Assembly: GCF_900188095.1 (NCBI RefSeq)
Contig: NZ_FZOT01000026.1
Coordinates: 1-47,655 of the forward strand
Reading direction: 5' to 3'
Length of the DNA stretch: 47,655 bases
Source: Noviherbaspirillum humi
GTDB taxonomy: Bacteria; Pseudomonadota; Gammaproteobacteria; Burkholderiales; Burkholderiaceae_D
Of the stretch, positions 35,759 through 44,664 are shown piece after piece (within the stretch, counting starts at the first letter, position 1; every line of letters begins with the position of its first letter). Under the pieces are notes generated by a model. The model searched no databases and was not told the DNA's origin. It saw only the letters and a program-made list of their open reading frames with translations. The position numbers and the translations under genes are program-made.

Positions 35759-36447
35759 AGGCGATCGATCTGATCACCCGCGCCTTGGTCGGCGCGGGCA
35801 TCCTCGCCTCCGGTGAGACACCGAAGAACGACGAGGTGCAGACCGGCCTGCAGGTCCTGAACGACATGCTGGACTCGTGGAGCGTGTCGCGCCTGTTCGT
35901 CTACCAACTGCTCGAGGAGAACTTCCCGCTGACGGTAGGCAAAGGCACCTACACCATCGGCCCGGGTGGCGATTTCAGCACGGCGCGGCCGATCGACATC
36001 CAGTCCTGCTATGCGCGTCTGAACAATGTCGACTACCCGATCACGCTTATCGACAATGACGCCTATTCCGACATCGGCCTGAAGGCCTCGGTACCGGGCC
36101 TGCCGCTGTTCCTCTACTACGACCCACAGACGCCGCTGGGCGAGATCAACTTCTGGCCGGTGCCGTCGCAGGCGATGACGTTCTTCATCCAGACGCCGCG
36201 CCAGCTGACGCAATTCACAGACCAGACAGCGGATGTGACGTTCCCGCCTGGGTATGCCGAAGCGCTGCGCTACGGGCTGATCGTGCGCTTGGCAGCCGAG
36301 TTCGGGCTGCCGGTGAGTCAGGCGGCGGCGGAGCTGTCCAAGTCGTCCATCGAGCGGCTGCAGACCAACAATTCGACCGTACCTGTTCTGAGGCCTGAGT
36401 TCAGCACGGGCGGCAGCGGACGGTTCAATATCTTGCGGGGCTACTGA
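35755..36447 (+). CDS. P22 gp4-like tail accessory/head completion factor
   Basis: A 230-residue protein from GTG 35755. AIDLITRALVGAGILASGETPKN and LQVLNDMLDSWSVSRLFVYQ match the P22 Gp4 family, which binds under the portal and starts tail assembly after packaging. The end NNSTVPVLRPEFSTGGSGRFNILRGY is also typical. In P22 the protein has muralytic activity as well; that is not visible here. It is coupled to the 35453 gene. Confidence 0.85.
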   Translation: MKAIDLITRALVGAGILASGETPKNDEVQTGLQVLNDMLDSWSVSRLFVYQLLEENFPLTVGKGTYTIGPGGDFSTARPIDIQSCYARLNNVDYPITLIDNDAYSDIGLKASVPGLPLFLYYDPQTPLGEINFWPVPSQAMTFFIQTPRQLTQFTDQTADVTFPPGYAEALRYGLIVRLAAEFGLPVSQAAAELSKSSIERLQTNNSTVPVLRPEFSTGGSGRFNILRGY

Positions 36448-36460
36448 CGCCTTGACGCGC

Positions 36461-37033
36461 ATGATCATCAAGCCAGCTGAAATTTATGGGGCGACGGTGC
36501 CGGCGCTCGGACTGACGCTTGCGGTGTCCGGTACGCGCTTGCCCTTGCTTGGCCTGATCAAGGCAGACAAGACGGGAATCGAGTTTGTCCATTCGGGCGA
36601 AGCGCCGCTGGTCATGCGACACAAGATCACCCGGCTGGCCCATGCGCTGCTTGCGCTGCCCGACCAGCGGGACCTGCCGGTTGAACACGAGTTTGCGGAC
36701 GGGATGTATATCCGCAGGATGTTCATTCCAAAGGGCACGGTCCTGGTCGGCAAGATCCACAAGAAGGCGTGCGTGAACATGGTTGAGAAGGGCGACATTG
36801 CCATTCTCACCGAGACCGGCGCCAAGCGCGTGAAGGCAGGTTTTACCATCGTCTCGCCGCCCGGCCTACAGAAGGTCGGCTATGCGAACGAAGACACAGT
36901 GTTTACCAACATCTTCCGCACCGATGTGTCCGACCCGGAAAAGGTCGAAGAAGAGTTGATTTGGGAAAGTTACGAAGCCATGGAGCAGCAGCTCCCGAAT
37001 GAAGGAGGCAAATCATGTCAGTCGGTTGGGTAG
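36461..37033 (+). CDS. Phage structural-region protein with cupin-like half
   Basis: A 190-residue protein from ATG 36461; TTG 36452 is an alternative. The second half (about 80-165; FADGMYIRRMFIPKGTVLVGKIHKK, GDIAILTETGAKRVKAG) has the beta-rich pattern of small cupin-like phage proteins. The first half is unrelated to anything I recognise. It lies between gp4 and ejection-protein genes and overlaps the next gene by 19 nt. Function unknown. Confidence 0.68.
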   Translation: MIIKPAEIYGATVPALGLTLAVSGTRLPLLGLIKADKTGIEFVHSGEAPLVMRHKITRLAHALLALPDQRDLPVEHEFADGMYIRRMFIPKGTVLVGKIHKKACVNMVEKGDIAILTETGAKRVKAGFTIVSPPGLQKVGYANEDTVFTNIFRTDVSDPEKVEEELIWESYEAMEQQLPNEGGKSCQSVG

Positions 37034-38085
37034 CAGCGGGCGCTACGCTCGTTTCGGGTTATATGGGATCCAAAGCGGCAGGCGATGCGGCCGATGCGCA
37101 GGCGCAGTCAGCGAGGGATGCCAACCAGACGCAATGGAACATGTTCAACCAGACCCAGCAGACGCAGCAGCCCTGGGTGGATCGCGGCAATGCAGCCGGC
37201 AACCGGCTACAGTACCTGCTTGGCATCTCCTCGTCCGGTAGCAACGGCGTTCCCAGCTACCAGCCGCTGACCAAGGCGTCGCTGGTCGATACCAGCGCCG
37301 GCGACTGGCGGCCGAATGCGGACCTCTACGCCTCGGACGCCGGTTACCGCAACGCCTGGGATCAGTTCATCACGGCCCATCAGCAGCGCTTTGGCGACTT
37401 GCCGAATCTGGCAAAAGGATCGGATCTTGCGGCGACGCAGGAAGCGCTGCTGGCCAATAGCGGACTGAACCTCGATGCACTGAATGCCTCGCGCCAGCAG
37501 GCGACGCAGCAGCAGACGCAGAGCGACCCCGCCTATGGCTCCCTGTTGCGCAACTTCAGCGCCGCCGACCTGCAGAACGATCCGGTGTATCAGTCGGGGC
37601 TGCAGTTCGGATTGGACGAGGTAACCAAGGGGATCAACAACATGGCGGCCGCCAGCGGCTCCCTGCTGTCAGGCGCCACGCTGAAGGCGCTGACGAAGTA
37701 CGGCAATGACTACGCCAGCACGAAGGCCAACGACGCCTTCAACCGTTTCCAGACACAGAACACGAACACATACAACCGTCTTGCCGGTGTCGCCGGCACC
37801 GGGCAGCAAGCCAATGCACTGGTGGCGTCGGTGGGCCAGAACATGGCCAATAACGTCAGCCAGAACCAGATTGGCGTTGGAAATGCGCGCGCGGCGAGTG
37901 CGATTGGCTCGACGAATGCGCTGACCAATGGCATCAGCCAAGGCTGGGGCTTGTACCAGGGCAACCAGCTGTATAGCAAGTTGCTTGGTGGTGGCGGTGG
38001 CGGTGGCGGTGGCGGCAACGCACTAGGCAGCTCTCTCCCAACTGAAGGCTATAGCGGCATGTATGCCGAACTGGGGCTGAAATAA
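37015..38085 (+). CDS. Putative ejection (DNA-transfer) protein 1
   Basis: A 356-residue protein with a hydrophobic start (SVGWVAAGATLVSGYMGSKAA), Gln/Asn/Ala-rich helices, and a run of ten glycines near the C-terminus. Small helical proteins of this type, often called DNA-transfer proteins, are packaged in podophage heads and injected to form a DNA conduit, as P22 gp7/gp20/gp16. GGAGG at 37004-37008 precedes ATG 37015. Assignment is by position and composition. Confidence 0.72.
   Translation: MSVGWVAAGATLVSGYMGSKAAGDAADAQAQSARDANQTQWNMFNQTQQTQQPWVDRGNAAGNRLQYLLGISSSGSNGVPSYQPLTKASLVDTSAGDWRPNADLYASDAGYRNAWDQFITAHQQRFGDLPNLAKGSDLAATQEALLANSGLNLDALNASRQQATQQQTQSDPAYGSLLRNFSAADLQNDPVYQSGLQFGLDEVTKGINNMAAASGSLLSGATLKALTKYGNDYASTKANDAFNRFQTQNTNTYNRLAGVAGTGQQANALVASVGQNMANNVSQNQIGVGNARAASAIGSTNALTNGISQGWGLYQGNQLYSKLLGGGGGGGGGGNALGSSLPTEGYSGMYAELGLK
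37987..38016 (+). repeat. GGTGGC microsatellite encoding ten glycines
   Basis: Ten Gly codons in a row, mostly alternating GGT GGC, form a short hexanucleotide-type repeat within ejection protein 1. Copy-number slippage would change linker length without frameshift if whole 3- or 6-bp units are gained or lost. Confidence 0.85.
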
Positions 38086-39317
38086 TGGCTATCGACACTT
38101 CAATGTATGGCAGCATCCAGCCGCTCAAGATGGAAAATCCTCTGAATGCGCTGACTCAGGCCATGCAGGTGCGCGGCCTGCAAGATCAGAATGCGCTGGT
38201 GCAGTACAAACTCAGCCAGGCGCAGCGGAATGATGCCGTTGAAGAGAAAGCCCGAAATGTTTTGGCTCGCAATGGCGGCGATCTGAATAGCGCAATCAAC
38301 AGCTTGATGTCAGAGGGACTCGCTGAGAAGGCTCTTGCTCTGAAAAAGTTGCAACTAGAGCAGTCCGAAAAAGAATCGACCATTGCCAAAAACAAGTCGG
38401 CCGCTGGCAAAACCGACATGGAAATGACCGCAGCTGCATTCAAACTGCACCAGCAACAGGTCAACAATGTGGCGACGCCCCAAGATGCTGAAGCATGGAC
38501 GGCGGCAGCGTATGCGGATCCGGCCATCCGGCCATTCATGGAGCGGTTCGGCCCGCTCGACCAGGCCATCGCGCGTATTCGCCAAAATCTGACAACGCCT
38601 GAAGCGCTGCAGAAGTGGAAGATGGGCACATCGCTGTCGGCTGAAGATCTGATGAAGTACACCGAGCCAGATGCCAACGCGAAGCTGCAGTCCTCCACCT
38701 CGATCCGCAATACGGATGCAACGAATGCCACTTCTCGTGCAAACAACGCGGCGACCAATGCAACGACGATGCGGGGACAGAATCTGACCGATGCACGCGC
38801 CAGGGAGCAGGTTGCAGCTGGCAAAACGCAATACGACTCCGAGCGCGGTGGGGTGGTCAATTTCGCTACTGGTGAATTCAGGCCGGTGACGCAGGGCGGT
38901 GCGCCACTCCCATCCAAGGACGCGGGGCAGAAGCGAGATGACGCGAAGTCGGTGCTGAACCTGCTCGATATCGCCGATCCTCTGATCGATAAATCGACTC
39001 AGGGAATGATCGGGTCCGTAGTCGACCAGGCTGCACGCAGCGTCGGCAAGAGCCTGCCTGGAGACCAGGCGGCCGCTCAGTTGAAGGCGCTGGAAGGCAT
39101 GCTCATCTCCAAAATGCCCAAGATGTCGGGGCCGCAGTCGGACAAGGATGTCCTGCTTTACCGGCAGATGGCTGGCCAGATCGGTGACGTCAATACTCCG
39201 GCGGCCACCAAGAAGGCGGCAATCCAGACCATCCGGCAGATCAATCAGAAATATCTCCAAGACAATGGCGGCGCACCGGCCGCCAGCGGCAACATCAAGT
39301 TTCTGGGATTCGAATAA
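38085..39317 (+). CDS. Putative ejection protein 2
   Basis: A 410-residue, mostly helical, Ala/Gln/Asn/Lys-rich protein. QAMQVRGLQDQNALVQYKLS starts a long coiled region; the C-terminal third (TQGMIGSVVDQAARSVGKSLPG) is more globular. No family is recognised by name. The stop/start overlap TAATG on both sides couples it to the two other ejection-region genes, and its place before gp10 matches the ejection cassette of P22-like phages. Confidence 0.7.
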   Translation: MAIDTSMYGSIQPLKMENPLNALTQAMQVRGLQDQNALVQYKLSQAQRNDAVEEKARNVLARNGGDLNSAINSLMSEGLAEKALALKKLQLEQSEKESTIAKNKSAAGKTDMEMTAAAFKLHQQQVNNVATPQDAEAWTAAAYADPAIRPFMERFGPLDQAIARIRQNLTTPEALQKWKMGTSLSAEDLMKYTEPDANAKLQSSTSIRNTDATNATSRANNAATNATTMRGQNLTDARAREQVAAGKTQYDSERGGVVNFATGEFRPVTQGGAPLPSKDAGQKRDDAKSVLNLLDIADPLIDKSTQGMIGSVVDQAARSVGKSLPGDQAAAQLKALEGMLISKMPKMSGPQSDKDVLLYRQMAGQIGDVNTPAATKKAAIQTIRQINQKYLQDNGGAPAASGNIKFLGFE

Positions 39318-40984
39318 TGGCTATTGCTCGCATTCAGATGCCCGACGGGCGGATTACCCGTTTCGAGGTTCCCGATGGCACCACGCCGGAACAGGCGCAG
39401 TCGATGATCCAGTCGCATATATCGGCGCCTGATACGCCGGCCGCCAAGCCTGCGGACAATTCGCAGCTGGCGGATGCTGTTGGCGGTGTTATCAAAGGAG
39501 CTTCTCGAATCGGGACCACGCTGCTGACCCCAGTGGACTATCTCGCTCGTAAGGCGGGCTTCCAGAACGAATGGATTGGCCGCACCGACCGCGATCAAGC
39601 CATCGACCAGGTCATGAAAGACCGCGTCAATCCCGACTCGTTCGCCTACAAAGCCGGTGATATTGGTACCCAGATTGCGGGCACCGCTGGCGCTGGTGGC
39701 ATGCTGGCTAAGGGGCTGGCAAAGGCAGCACCGGCGCTGGCCGAGTCGCCTTTCGGCGCGAAGCTGCTGGAGTCCATCGCGTCCAGCGGCTTTCGCACCG
39801 GCGCGGCGCCTGCCGCCTCGGTTGCCGGAAAAGCGACGGACATCGGCATCCGGGCGGCTGGCGGGGCGATCACCGGCGGCGCGTCGGCCGGCCTGGTAAA
39901 TCCCGAAGATGCGAAATTCGGCGCGATGGTGGGCGGAGCACTGCCGTTGGCGGCACAAGCAGCTGGCAAGGCATTCCAAGTCGCTGGGCAGAAGCTGCGC
40001 GGCAGCGAAGTCTCCCCGGAGGTCAATGCGCTTGCCAAGCGGGCGTCGGAGCTCGGCATCGATGTGCCGGCGGATCGCCTAGTCAACAGCAAGCCTCTGA
40101 ATGCAATTGCATCGGCGCTCAACTACGTGCCTTTCAGCGGCCGGGCCGGTACCGAGGCGGCCATGCAAAGCCAGCTTAACCGGGCGCTGAGCAGGACGGT
40201 GGGGCAGGATTCCGAAAACGTCACAGCCGCCTTGCGCAAGGCAACGGGCGATCTGGGCGCGAAGTTCGATCAAACTCTATCCAGCAATACCGTCAGGATC
40301 GACAACCAGCTGCTCGGCGAGCTCGCCAACCACGAGCAGACAGCCTTTAATGAGCTGAGCGATGAGAGTGCCCGGATCATCAAGAAGCAGATTGACGAGA
40401 TCCTAGCGAAGGGCGCCACGGGCGAGATTGATGGTCAGGCAGCGTACAACATCAAGAAGACGCTGGATCGCATCGGCAGCCGCAATTCGAACGAGGCTTA
40501 CTATGCGCGCGAGCTGAAAAAGTCGCTGATGGGAGCGCTCAACCGCTCCCTCAGCTCCGAAGATGCGGCGGCGTTTGCCAAGGTGCGCCAGCAGTACGGC
40601 AACATGCTTGAACTAGAGAACCTGGCTCAGAACGGCGTGGAAGGCAATATCTCGATTGCCCGCATTGCCAACATGAAGCACATCCGCAATCCGGAGCTGC
40701 AGGAGCTGGCCGACATTTCGGCGCAGTTTTTGAAACCGAGGGAAGGGCAGCACGGTGCCATGCAGCGGGCGGTTGCCGGCATGGCTGCTGGCGGTATGGG
40801 CGGTATTCCGGGGCTGGCTGGCATCGCCGCGACTGGGCGCGGCACCAACATGCTGCTCAATAGTGCGACGGTAAAGAATGCGCTGCTCGGAGAGGCGAAT
40901 CCGGCGCTCGGGACTTCCGTTCGGAATGCGTTAGCCGCCGGCTACCGGATCGCGCCTGTCATCAGCGCCCAAGGAAGCCCTTGA
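39317..40984 (+). CDS. Putative ejection protein 3, large Ala/Gly-rich
   Basis: A 555-residue protein. The N-terminal AIARIQMPDGRITRFEVPDGTTPEQAQSMI resembles a domain often found at the start of phage ejection and other virion proteins. Two Ala/Gly-rich hydrophobic zones (about 110-225 and 475-510) could insert in the membrane, with a helical centre between. By length and position it corresponds to the large P22 ejection protein. It starts at a TAATG overlap with the preceding gene. Confidence 0.75.
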   Translation: MAIARIQMPDGRITRFEVPDGTTPEQAQSMIQSHISAPDTPAAKPADNSQLADAVGGVIKGASRIGTTLLTPVDYLARKAGFQNEWIGRTDRDQAIDQVMKDRVNPDSFAYKAGDIGTQIAGTAGAGGMLAKGLAKAAPALAESPFGAKLLESIASSGFRTGAAPAASVAGKATDIGIRAAGGAITGGASAGLVNPEDAKFGAMVGGALPLAAQAAGKAFQVAGQKLRGSEVSPEVNALAKRASELGIDVPADRLVNSKPLNAIASALNYVPFSGRAGTEAAMQSQLNRALSRTVGQDSENVTAALRKATGDLGAKFDQTLSSNTVRIDNQLLGELANHEQTAFNELSDESARIIKKQIDEILAKGATGEIDGQAAYNIKKTLDRIGSRNSNEAYYARELKKSLMGALNRSLSSEDAAAFAKVRQQYGNMLELENLAQNGVEGNISIARIANMKHIRNPELQELADISAQFLKPREGQHGAMQRAVAGMAAGGMGGIPGLAGIAATGRGTNMLLNSATVKNALLGEANPALGTSVRNALAAGYRIAPVISAQGSP

Positions 40985-41054
40985 GGAAGCCGAAGATGGC
41001 CGCGGCGACCACCACAACGATGAACTTGATTACCAAGTAATCTGTAAATTCCAT
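40962..41054 (-). CDS. 30-residue antisense membrane peptide
   Basis: A short leftward ORF starts MEFTDYLVIKFIVVVVAAAI and ends GFLKGFLGR, a single transmembrane helix with a basic end. GGGGGAG lies 4 nt before the ATG, a near-ideal ribosome-binding site. The 3' end overlaps the end of the rightward ejection gene by 23 nt. In P22 the corresponding interval between the ejection and tailspike genes carries the immI exclusion genes, so a moron role is conceivable. It is below usual gene-calling length. Confidence 0.6.
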   Translation of the reverse strand: MEFTDYLVIKFIVVVVAAAIFGFLKGFLGR

Positions 41055-41067
41055 TCGCTCCCCCTTG

Positions 41068-41090
41068 AACCCGCCTTGCGCGGGTTTTTC
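41068..41090 (+). terminator. Terminator-like hairpin before gp10 gene
   Basis: AACCCGC (41068-41074), 5-nt loop, GCGGGTT (41080-41086), then TTTCTGTTTTT. It lies between the ejection cassette and the gp10-like gene, just upstream of its start. Confidence 0.75.
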
Positions 41091-41108
41091 TGTTTTTAAG
41101 GATAGCAC

Positions 41109-42512
41109 ATGCCGGTTTACCCCCTTTTTGGGCTCAACCAGGGCGGCAAGTCGACTACGGTCTCGGCCGAGCGGCACCTGAACCTGTATGCCGAGATCGT
41201 GCCCGAGGGCGACAAGAGCCGCCTGGTGTTCTACGGCACACCCGGCCTGTCCCTGTTCACTTCGTTCGGCGACACGACGGTGCGCGGCGCGCTGGCGGTC
41301 GGCAACCTGCTCTACATGGTTCACCGCGGCACCCTGTATGAGGTCAACAACGCCGGCGTCAAGACGGCGCGCGGCACGCTCAACACGACATCGGGGCGGG
41401 TGGATCTAGCCTACAACGGCACTCAGATCGGCATCGTCGACGGGGTCAACATGTATCTCTACACGGTCAGCAGCAATGCCTTTGCGGTCGTGGCATCAGG
41501 CCTGTTTGCCAACCCGATTTCCATTACCTTTCAGGACGGCTATTTCATTGCCTGCTTTGCCAATTCCGGGCGGTTCCAGAAATCCAAGGCCTATGACGGA
41601 GCGACTTGGGATGCGCTCGACTTCGCCACGGCGGAATCCAACCCGGACAACCTGGTGCGCGTGCTAGCCGACCATGGCGAGCTGGTGCTCGCCGGCGAGC
41701 TGACGATCGAGTTTTGGGGTAACTCGGGCGGACAGGACTTCGCGTATTCGAACATCCGCGGCGCCACCCTGGAATTCGGCCTGGCGGCACCCTGGAGTCT
41801 GGTGAAATTCAACGACTCGCTCGCCGGCCTGTTCAAGAACCGCATGGGGCAGGTGCAGATCATGATGATGGCCGGTCACGCGTTGCAGAAGATCAGCACG
41901 CCGGAAGTCGATTACCTGATCAACAGCTATGCCACCGTCGCCGATGCCACCGCGTTCGCCTACATGCTGGGTGGCCATCCCATGTTGCAGGTGAATTTCC
42001 CCAGCGCTGGCAAGTCGTGGCTCTTTGATGCCTCTACCAGCTTGTGGACACCGCTGGAGTCGGGGCTCTCTGGAGGGCGGCACCTGGCGGAGATTCATGT
42101 CGATTTCCTGAACAAGCCGCGGGTGACCGACTACGCGAACGGTAACGTCTACAACCTCGACCCGGCCGTCTACACCGACAACGGGGCGCCTATTGCGCGC
42201 GAGCTGGTCGGTCGGCACCTAAACCAGAGCTATTCACTGCTGACGGTTCACCGGTTGCAGGTCGATTTCGAAACCGGCGTTGGCCAGGTCGATGGCTCGG
42301 ATCCGCAGGCGCTGCTGCAGATCTCGCGCGACAACGGCCATACCTGGGGCAACGAGCTGTGGACGTCGATCGGCGTCATTGGCTCCTACCTGACGCGCGC
42401 GGTGTGGCGCCGGCTAGGCGCGGCACGCGACTTCCTGTTCAAGATCCGCGTCACCGATCCAGTCAAGGTCGTGATTACCGGAGCGTCGATCGAAGTGGAG
42501 CAGGGGCGATGA
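41109..42512 (+). CDS. P22 gp10-like DNA stabilisation protein (tail accessory)
   Basis: A 467-residue protein matching the packaged-DNA stabilisation family. PVYPLFGLNQGGKSTTVSAERHLNLYAEIVPEGDKSRLVFYGTPGL opens the sequence; RGALAVGNLLYMVHRGTLYEV, GNSGGQDFAYSNIRGA and the end PVKVVITGASIEVEQG are typical. In P22, gp10 joins the tail after gp4 and plugs the portal. Beta-propeller-like repeats are suggested by the strand pattern. TAAGGAT precedes the ATG. Stop overlaps the next gene by ATGA. Confidence 0.88.
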   Translation: MPVYPLFGLNQGGKSTTVSAERHLNLYAEIVPEGDKSRLVFYGTPGLSLFTSFGDTTVRGALAVGNLLYMVHRGTLYEVNNAGVKTARGTLNTTSGRVDLAYNGTQIGIVDGVNMYLYTVSSNAFAVVASGLFANPISITFQDGYFIACFANSGRFQKSKAYDGATWDALDFATAESNPDNLVRVLADHGELVLAGELTIEFWGNSGGQDFAYSNIRGATLEFGLAAPWSLVKFNDSLAGLFKNRMGQVQIMMMAGHALQKISTPEVDYLINSYATVADATAFAYMLGGHPMLQVNFPSAGKSWLFDASTSLWTPLESGLSGGRHLAEIHVDFLNKPRVTDYANGNVYNLDPAVYTDNGAPIARELVGRHLNQSYSLLTVHRLQVDFETGVGQVDGSDPQALLQISRDNGHTWGNELWTSIGVIGSYLTRAVWRRLGAARDFLFKIRVTDPVKVVITGASIEVEQGR

Positions 42513-42853
42513 ATAACCGGCCACCACTTACCGAAGATTCTGGCTCGCCTGGCTGGCAGAACTGGTTCAACCAGGTATTCGCCTGCCTAAACGGCTGGCG
42601 TTCCTCGTTCAGGACGTCAGTGATCTATGCCTTCGGCGCCATTCCTGCGCAGTCGCAGGCCTCAACGACGGTTGCTGTCAACAAGGCGCGTCCAGGCGAT
42701 TCCGTGCTTGTGACTCCTGCCGCTGACACGCCGGGCATCAGTTACAGCGGTGTGGTCACGGCCAATGACACCGTCACGCTCTACGCCAAGAACTTCACCG
42801 CCGGCGCCATCACGCCGGCTTCCACAACGTTTCGCATCATCGTCCTTCAGTAG
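42509..42853 (+). CDS. Small beta-rich tail protein
   Basis: A 114-residue protein. The N-terminus PPLTEDSGSPGWQNWFNQVF is followed by a beta-strand module, ASTTVAVNKARPGDSVLVTP to ASTTFRIIVLQ, of a kind often found at phage fibre or needle tips. It is in the position between gp10 and the tail fibre, where P22 has its needle gene gp26, but sequence likeness to gp26 is not visible. ATGA overlap with gp10. Confidence 0.72.
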   Translation: MNNRPPLTEDSGSPGWQNWFNQVFACLNGWRSSFRTSVIYAFGAIPAQSQASTTVAVNKARPGDSVLVTPAADTPGISYSGVVTANDTVTLYAKNFTAGAITPASTTFRIIVLQ

Positions 42854-42861
42854 GAGCGGAA

Positions 42862-44319
42862 ATGCCATCTGTCAGACTTTCACCCATGTTCAACGACCAG
42901 ACGCTTACCGCCGCCGGCGCACCGGCAAGCGGCTACAAGCTCTGGACCTATGCCGCGGGCTCCAGTTCGCAGCTGTCGACCTACACCGATTCCAGCGGCA
43001 CGGTTGCGCAGGCCAATCCAGTCGTCTTGAATGCCGCCGGATTCCCAGCTTCCCCCATCTGGTTGCAATCAGGACTTGGCTACAAGTTCGTTCTGACAGA
43101 TGCGAATGGCGTCACGATTCGGACAGTCGACAATGTCTCCGGCGTCAATGACGTTGGCGCAACAGCCAATCAGTGGCAGCCCTCAGGCGCAAACCCGACC
43201 TATGTAAGCGCGAACAGTTTTACCTTGGCAGGTGATCAAACCGGCGAGTTTCATGTCGGTCGGCGCGTGCAGGCTACGGTGACTGCCGGCACGGTATACG
43301 GGACGATCACCAGCTCGGCTTATTCAGCATTGACCACTGTAACGCTTGCCATGGACGCAGGCGCCCTTGACGTCGGGCTTTCTGCAGTCAATCTAAGCAT
43401 CCTTCGGGCCGACAAGCCGGCGTTGCCTTACCTGTCTGTCGCCGGAGTGCAAAAGCTCATCAATGGCGGCGCGGAAGTGGCCCAACGCGGAGCGGTTTCA
43501 CTCACGACCAGCGCCCAGTATGGTCAGGTAGATCGGTGCGCGATCTGGGCATCGGGCGGTGTGGTGAGTGCGGGCAGCCTGGTTCAGAACACGGCTGCAG
43601 CGGTGGGGCGGACCGGCAAATCTGCCAGGGCATCGGGTGTGACGCTCACCGGGGCCGGCGTCATCTCCTGGCGCTACCGTATGGAAGCTGCCGATGCCAT
43701 TAAGCTTAAGAATCAGGCTGGCTCGTTCCAGATCGCGGTCATGCACGATGTTGGCAACGCTGTCAATTACACGATCATCGTGCGCAAACCAACGGCGGCG
43801 GACAACTTCACTGCTGTCACGACAATCGCCACGAGTAGCTCGATGGCAGTGCCGACCGGAACGGCGACGCCGCTTGCGTTCCCTAATATTGCATTGGGTG
43901 ACTGCTCGAACGGGCTGGAGATTGAAGTGCAGGCCGCCTGCGGAGCGGTGGTCACCAAGAACTTCGATTTCACCGAGTGGCAGCTGCAGGAAGGCGCCTC
44001 CGTGACGCCTTTTGAGCGGCGTGACATTCAGTCCGAGCTTGCCCGCTGCCAGCGCTACTACGAAAAAGGGAATTATTCCATTTGGAGTAGCGATGTCGGC
44101 GCAGTGAATTACACCTACTACACAGCCGTCTTCTTCAAGGTTCAAAAGCGGGTGACACCAACCGTAACAGCGACCAGCGCCGGCCAATCGTCCAACTTCC
44201 CTAGTGCAAGGGTAGCCAATGCACTTGGACCGGACATTATGCAGATCTACGCCACTTCGACGGCAGGCGGATCGCAGTCGTATTTCACGTCTACCTGGGA
44301 CGCCACAGCGGAGCTATAA
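42862..44319 (+). CDS. Tail fibre / receptor-binding protein
   Basis: A 485-residue protein. The N-terminal virion-anchoring domain is PSVRLSPMFNDQTLTAAGAPASGYKLWTYAAGSSSQLSTYTDSSG with GFPASPIWLQSGLGYKFVLTDANG. The C-terminal half starts INGGAEVAQRGAVSLTTSAQYGQVDRC and resembles carbohydrate-binding jelly-roll domains of tail fibres, ending FDFTEWQLQEGASVTPFERRDIQSELARCQRYY. It likely binds host surface polysaccharide. No endosialidase-type or intramolecular chaperone domain was recognised. AGGAGCGG precedes ATG 42862. Confidence 0.85.
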   Translation: MPSVRLSPMFNDQTLTAAGAPASGYKLWTYAAGSSSQLSTYTDSSGTVAQANPVVLNAAGFPASPIWLQSGLGYKFVLTDANGVTIRTVDNVSGVNDVGATANQWQPSGANPTYVSANSFTLAGDQTGEFHVGRRVQATVTAGTVYGTITSSAYSALTTVTLAMDAGALDVGLSAVNLSILRADKPALPYLSVAGVQKLINGGAEVAQRGAVSLTTSAQYGQVDRCAIWASGGVVSAGSLVQNTAAAVGRTGKSARASGVTLTGAGVISWRYRMEAADAIKLKNQAGSFQIAVMHDVGNAVNYTIIVRKPTAADNFTAVTTIATSSSMAVPTGTATPLAFPNIALGDCSNGLEIEVQAACGAVVTKNFDFTEWQLQEGASVTPFERRDIQSELARCQRYYEKGNYSIWSSDVGAVNYTYYTAVFFKVQKRVTPTVTATSAGQSSNFPSARVANALGPDIMQIYATSTAGGSQSYFTSTWDATAEL

Positions 44320-44322
44320 GCC

Positions 44323-44664
44323 ATGTACAAACTCACTCAAACGAAAGCTATCTTGCGCCTGTCGGATGGCGCCACAATCCCTGCCGAACCGGCCAATACC
44401 GACTATGTGGCATTCCTTGACTGGAAGGCTGCCGGGAACATGCCCGAGCCGGCGGACGTCCCCGATCCGAACATTGCAGTCCTTGCGGAGATTGACCGCA
44501 TCGAGACCGAGAACAAGGCAGGGCGCGGCGTACGCGAGTTCATCCTCGAAATCCTGGAAGAGAATGCGGGCGCACTCGGCGTTGATCCGCTGGAGAACAT
44601 CTTGTATCGGAAGGCAAAGGCGGTTGACGACCAGATCCGGGCGTTGCGGGAGAAGCTCAAATGA
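44323..44664 (+). CDS. Tail fibre assembly-like protein
   Basis: A 113-residue protein. YKLTQTKAILRLSDGATIPAEPANTDYVAFLDWKAAGN is the typical start of small proteins following tail fibre genes: ATIP...N.DY..YL.W...GN. The rest is a helical segment ending in IRALREKLK. It probably assists fibre folding or is part of the fibre tip. It is 3 bp after the fibre gene and overlaps the next by ATGA. Confidence 0.78.
   Translation: MYKLTQTKAILRLSDGATIPAEPANTDYVAFLDWKAAGNMPEPADVPDPNIAVLAEIDRIETENKAGRGVREFILEILEENAGALGVDPLENILYRKAKAVDDQIRALREKLK

Noticed and set aside
37987-38016. GGTGGC run as a phase-variation switch
   Set aside because: Units are multiples of three, so slippage changes only Gly linker length, not frame.
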